A stretch of 64,000 bases of DNA from Saururus chinensis. Its lineage: Eukaryota; Streptophyta; Magnoliopsida; Piperales; Saururaceae. The DNA is taken from the NCBI GenBank assembly GCA_035235625.1, contig CP141141.1, forward strand, positions 9,607,968-9,671,967. Reading direction: 5' to 3'. A model generated the notes under the pieces. The model saw only the letters and a list, made by a program, of their open reading frames with translations, was not told where the DNA came from and searched no databases. The translations under genes and the position numbers were made by a program. Positions 60,423-64,000 of this stretch are shown piece by piece. The stretch's first letter is position 1. Each line of letters opens with the position of its first letter.

Positions 60423-60802
60423 CCGGTGAGAGAGGAGGCTTCGTCCTCCGTTATTGGGCCAAATCAATAGAAGTGGCCCGAAGTAGGGGAGGCTTCGTTC
60501 TCCACCGAAGGGCCACGATGTGTGAGGAACACCCCGAGTAGGGGAGGTTCTATCCGCCGCTCATGGGCGCAGAAAATGAGAAGTCTCCGGGAAAGGGGAG
60601 AGTTGGTCGGGTTGTCTTTTGGTGCAAGGCGATGAACATATGGAGGCTAGAGGAGGCTCTGTTCGCTGTCTCCGGATCTGAGGGGGAGGACGCCCAAAAA
60701 CGAGCTTCCCGAATACAGCTACCCCATGAGACATCAGGGGAGTAAGAGTTTCTTACCTCTTATTTTAATTATAGAACGACATGTGCTAGTTATGATGTGT
60801 AT

Positions 60803-61430
60803 CGTCTCACTCTGGGTTAGAGAGAGACGGGATGTGCTTGTGTTTATATTATGATATGTTTTGCTTATATGCCATGATGTGTGCTGTCTCACTCTGGATT
60901 AGAGAGAGACGGGTTGTGTGTGTTTTTATATTATGATATGCTTTGCTTATATGCCATGATATGTGCTTTTATGCCATGATGTGTTCCGCCTCTCTCTAGG
61001 TTAGAGAGAGACGGGCTATGCGTGGGTTTATATTATGGTATGTTGTGCTTATATGTCATGATGTGTGCCGTCTTACTATGGGATAGATAGAGACGGGTTG
61101 TGCGTGTGTTTATATTATGATATGCTATGCCTTTATGTCATGATGTGTGCCGTCTCGCTCTGGTTTAGAGAGAGACGTGTTGTGTGTGTGTTCAGTCTCA
61201 GCTCAGTGATAGAGGGAGACCTATGATTGTGTTCCTTCTCACTCTATGATAGAGCAAGACGTGTGATGCGTGTGGTCTCAGCTAAGTGATATAGCGAGAC
61301 GTGTGGTGTGTGTTCGTTCTCGGCTCAGTGATGGAGCGAGACATGTGAATGTGATGGTCTTGCTCTGGGGTAGAGTGAGACATGTTGTGGTGGTCGTGTG
61401 GTGCTCGTCTCTATGATAGAGCGAGATATG
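60803..61430 (+). repeat. Array of eleven short palindromes, 41/82-bp period
   Basis: Each module has a GTCTC-type arm and a GAGAC-type arm around CTCTRGG/GTGATAGA-like centres. Module starts are near 60803, 60885, 60986, 61068, 61151, 61192, 61235, 61275, 61316, 61357 and 61405. Spacing is about 82 bp for three of the first four steps (one is 101) and about 41 bp thereafter. The longer steps carry an AT-rich filler containing TTTATATTATGATATG. Confidence 0.9.
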
Positions 61431-61806
61431 TGTTGCCGGTGTTTTACGGGTTTTTGTATAACCCCGATTAAATATTTGGGTATACGCATGTCTTTTCGTA
61501 TTGTTTGATGTATGTAGTAGCTAGTAGGCAGAACTACGTCCAGATCTGATCGTATCGGAGTAACATCGTGGATGTTATCTGATACGTACGTAGGTAACCA
61601 ACGGCAATGCAACGTTGGCCCGGTCCGAATTAGTTATATAATTAGGCCAATTCTTGCCTACGTGCAACGGAGCGCTAAAGTTCCGTAGCGTGTAGAGGAA
61701 CGAGAAGACTCTCGCACTCAGAGTGTGCCGCTCTTGGTTCTTGGTTTGGTTTTCATCGTCTTCGGACCCCCAGCCCGGGTCGGTTTTCGGGTCGGGGTGT
61801 CACAAA

Positions 61807-61818
61807 TGGTATCGGAGC
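61807..61818 (+). other. Primer-binding site (initiator Met tRNA)
   Basis: TGGTATCGGAGC two bases after the LTR end; the usual plant Met PBS is TGGTATCAGAGC, so there is one difference (G for A). Confidence 0.85.
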
Positions 61819-62426
61819 ATTGCTTTGCCTGTGAGAGAAAAATATTTTCAATAATATTTTGATGTGCTTCAAATTCAGGTTTTTAAATGAGAATTATACT
61901 CCGATTGTGATTTTTGTCATTTTGTTTATGTGATTCCGGAATTAGAGAGAATTTCGATTGTGACTGTTTGTTCTTTATGTGATATCGAAATTATGAAGAA
62001 TTCCGATTGTAAATTTTTCATTCTATATGTGTTGCATCGGATTCAAGGTCCGATTGTGAATGTTCTATCCTGCGAGTAATTTAACGGATTTAATGCGAAC
62101 TCCGATTTTATGGATTTTGATTTTAAATCAGAAACGATTTGAAATGTTTGGCTTGCATGTGTTGCAAGGTATTTGATGTGAGCATTGATTTTATAAATTT
62201 TGATTTCAAGTTAGGAATTATATAAAATTTCTGTCTGAGTTAGTTTGATTGGGTTTTATACGAATTCCGCTTTCGAATTAAATTCAATCGGAATTATGTG
62301 TTCTAAACACATTATGTGATTTTCTGAAAATGTTTTAAGTGACTTCAATTTTGAATGGTTCATGTGTTGAACTTCGATTTTGAATGATTTGAAATTTAAG
62401 AACAGACTTCAAATTATTTGGAAGAC

Positions 62427-62990
62427 GGTTTGACTACCTATAAGAAACCACCAAAACACCCACAGTAGGGGATGTGTGGTGGAATGCTCTAGGATTTGTT
62501 CTACCGATGAAGTTCAAAACATAGGTATTTCAAAAGATTCGCTGAAGGCGAATTTATCAAGAAAATTATTTTGATAAAAGGTAGAACTCCCTATGAGGAG
62601 CCACCAAACGCTTGTGGTATGGGACACACAGTGTTAGTGGATCACTCTAAGGATAGTTCTGCTAGCATTTTGAAATAAAATTTCAAAATGATTCATATTT
62701 TGAAAGTTCGCCTTAACTTAAGGCGAAGTTATTTTGAAAGCCAGTAGCATTCCTGAAGAGGAACTGCCTAACATTTGTGGTATGGGACATGCAATGTGGG
62801 TAGACCACTCTACAGTTGAGTCTGCCGGTAGTTTTATTCTAAAAAGTTAATTTCAAACCTTATGTATTTTGAAAAACGATTTGAAATTATAAAAGCGTCT
62901 CAATGGCCAGTAGAATTACTAAGAGGAAACCATCAAATGCCCGTGTTATGGGACATGCGGCGTAAATGAGTATCCCTTTAGTAAATCGAC
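62427..62990 (+). repeat. ~160-bp tandem repeat, four diverged units
   Basis: Units start near 62427, 62580, 62741 and 62906. Each has a GTAGMAYTNCYTAWGAGG-type start, CCACCAAAYRCYYGTGGTATG, GGGACAYGCRGTG and an end such as TTCTACCG or TCTGCCGG. Between units lie short inverted words. Confidence 0.85.
62707..62727. repeat. Perfect 10-bp-arm palindrome
   Basis: TTCGCCTTAA and TTAAGGCGAA around a single C, within the ~160-bp repeat. The preceding spacer has a looser version (TTCGCTGAAGGCGAA near 62538). Confidence 0.9.
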
Positions 62991-63519
62991 GCATATATTG
63001 AGACAAAGTTTTAATTTCAAGTCTGTTTTGTCTTGGTATGTGTCTTTGAGTTGGGATGTGAATGTAGAATGGTTGTTTTAAGCGGGATTGAATCTTGAAG
63101 GTTGGTTGTTATGACGATGTTTTGATCGAGCCAAATTTATGGCTCTATTTTCAGAAAGAAAATTATGTTTTCTGAAAATGATTTGGTGCGTACGATGGTA
63201 TGTGAGTGTTGATGCGTTTTGATTTTGTATGAGCCATTTAATGTTTTGGTTTCATACAGTGATGTGATTTGACTTCGTACGAGCCATTGAATATTTTGGT
63301 TTTCGTACAGTGATTTAGCATGGATTTTGCTATGTTTTGAATTATGTGATGATTATTTCATGGGCTTGCGAACATGGAATAATCATAGAGTGATGATGCC
63401 CGCCGAGAAAAATAATCGGCAAGTGGCGTGCACAAGGTAGAGCATCGTGGGAAAGCTCTATCCCTAAGTGGCCCTCGTTTGCCCCATGAGCGCCGAGGGT
63501 AGGCCGTTGGGTGTCACAG

Positions 63520-63900
63520 CTTGTGGTTTTAACTCGAGCACGAGTTTGCGGTTTTGATTCGGGTGTGATTTTGTGGTTTTGGCTCGGGAGTGAGCTTGTG
63601 GTTTTGGCTCAGGTGTGAGCTTGTGGTTTTAACTCAAGCGCGAGTTTGTGGTTTTGATTCGGGTGTGATTTTGTGGTTTTGGCTCGGGAGTGAGCTTGTG
63701 GTTTTGGCTCAGGTGTGAGCTTGTGGTTTTAACTCAAGCGCGAGTTTGTGGTTTTGATTCGGGTGTGATTTTGTGGTTTTGGCTCGGGAGTGAGCTTGTG
63801 GTTTTGGCTCAAGTGTGAGCTTGTGGTTTTGGCTCGAGTGCGCGCTTCTGGATTTTACAAGTTTTGGCTCGAGTGCGAGCTTGTGGATTTTATGTGTTTT
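63520..63900 (+). repeat. 25-bp repeat in 100-bp higher-order units
   Basis: The 25-bp monomer CTTGTGGTTTTGGCTCGGGA plus GTGAG occurs about fifteen times. Four distinct variants form a 100-bp unit that repeats exactly at 63520, 63620 and 63720; units 2 and 3 are nearly identical. From 63820 the array decays. Confidence 0.93.
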
Positions 63901-64000
63901 GACACGGGGGTGGGTTATGGATGCGATGTGTTTTGGATTCTGTATCTCGATTTATCTGATTTTGATGTAAAAATCAGATTGTGATTCAAGTGTTTTATCC

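Larger units (their letters stand above)
59429..61804 (+). mobile_element. 5' LTR of a gypsy-type element, ~2.4 kb
   Basis: Starts TGTAACGACCCG and ends GGGGTGTCACA, followed two bases later by a Met-tRNA primer-binding site. The start resembles that of the solo LTR at 49040. Contents in order: CpG-dense block (59830-60060), TATA box, long (GA)n, exon-like purine-rich stretch, palindrome array, U5. Inserted into the MULE transposase. The 3' half of the element lies outside the window, so the duplication cannot be checked. Confidence 0.85.
61819..64000 (+). mobile_element. Untranslated leader of gypsy-type element
   Basis: 2.2 kb after the primer site without any gag-like frame. Contains short dispersed CCGATTGTGA / GGAATT words (61890-62340), the ~160-bp repeat and the 25-bp repeat. 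The 64-codon frame at 63790-63984 is derived from the repeat and not called. The element continues past the window. Confidence 0.7.

Noticed and set aside
62400..64000. Start of gag for the gypsy-type element
   Set aside because: No zinc knuckle or capsid-like frame; the open frame near the window end is generated by the 25-bp repeat.

Overview
This is a TE-dominated stretch of a plant nuclear genome, most likely a flowering plant. The supporting evidence is spliced genes with GT-AG introns, a two-intron NRT2 nitrate transporter, the chloroplast lipid permease TGD1, plant mobile domain (PMD) coding sequence, a secreted peptide precursor, Ty1/copia and Ty3/gypsy LTR elements, CACTA-like and Mutator-like DNA transposons and a Stowaway-like MITE family. 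I cannot name the species. Gene density is low: three genes look intact (NRT2 on +, an IDA-like secreted peptide on -, TGD1 on -) and three partial gene pieces are visible (NDUFS7-like exon, RecQ-like fragment, BTB exon). Everything was read by eye; repeat boundaries are approximate unless a target-site duplication or TG..CA end is stated.

Layout. 1-5.3 kb: a small snapback MITE with an 11-bp direct repeat, a gypsy-type LTR fragment carrying a repeated ~170-bp module, a decayed LINE, and the tail and 3' LTR of a copia element. 5.3-7.3 kb: a second, truncated copia polyprotein. 7.3-16.4 kb: a second copy of the gypsy-type LTR split by a CACTA-like element, a ~1.5-kb near-perfect palindrome, and a second CACTA-like element inside a further copy of one palindrome arm; both CACTA-like elements carry GTCGCTAATA-type subterminal repeats and long C/T tracts. 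16.4-21.3 kb: mostly unrecognised sequence with a ~93-bp tandem array. 21.3-23.6 kb: NRT2. 23.7-45 kb: AT-rich intergenic DNA with six copies of one MITE family (spread over 23.7-45 kb), a decayed copia element with recognisable LTR remnants (28.7-34.0 kb), further LTR and LINE remnants, and the peptide gene near 37.6 kb.

45.9-54 kb is the genic core: TGD1 on the minus strand is divergent from an NDUFS7-like exon on the plus strand, with a short shared promoter region. The NDUFS7-like exon is followed by a solo LTR of about 3.35 kb with an exact 5-bp duplication (CTATC), then a RecQ-like fragment and one well-formed BTB exon. 56.1-59.4 kb holds a minus-strand Mutator-like transposase tail (SWIM and zinc knuckle) followed by a decayed PMD gene and five 27-nt palindromes. 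That transposase is cut by a gypsy-type element whose 5' LTR (59.4-61.8 kb), Met-tRNA primer-binding site and unusually repetitive leader run to the end of the window. The leader and LTR contain an array of eleven short palindromes on a 41/82-bp period, a ~160-bp four-copy repeat and a 25-bp repeat organised into exact 100-bp higher-order units.
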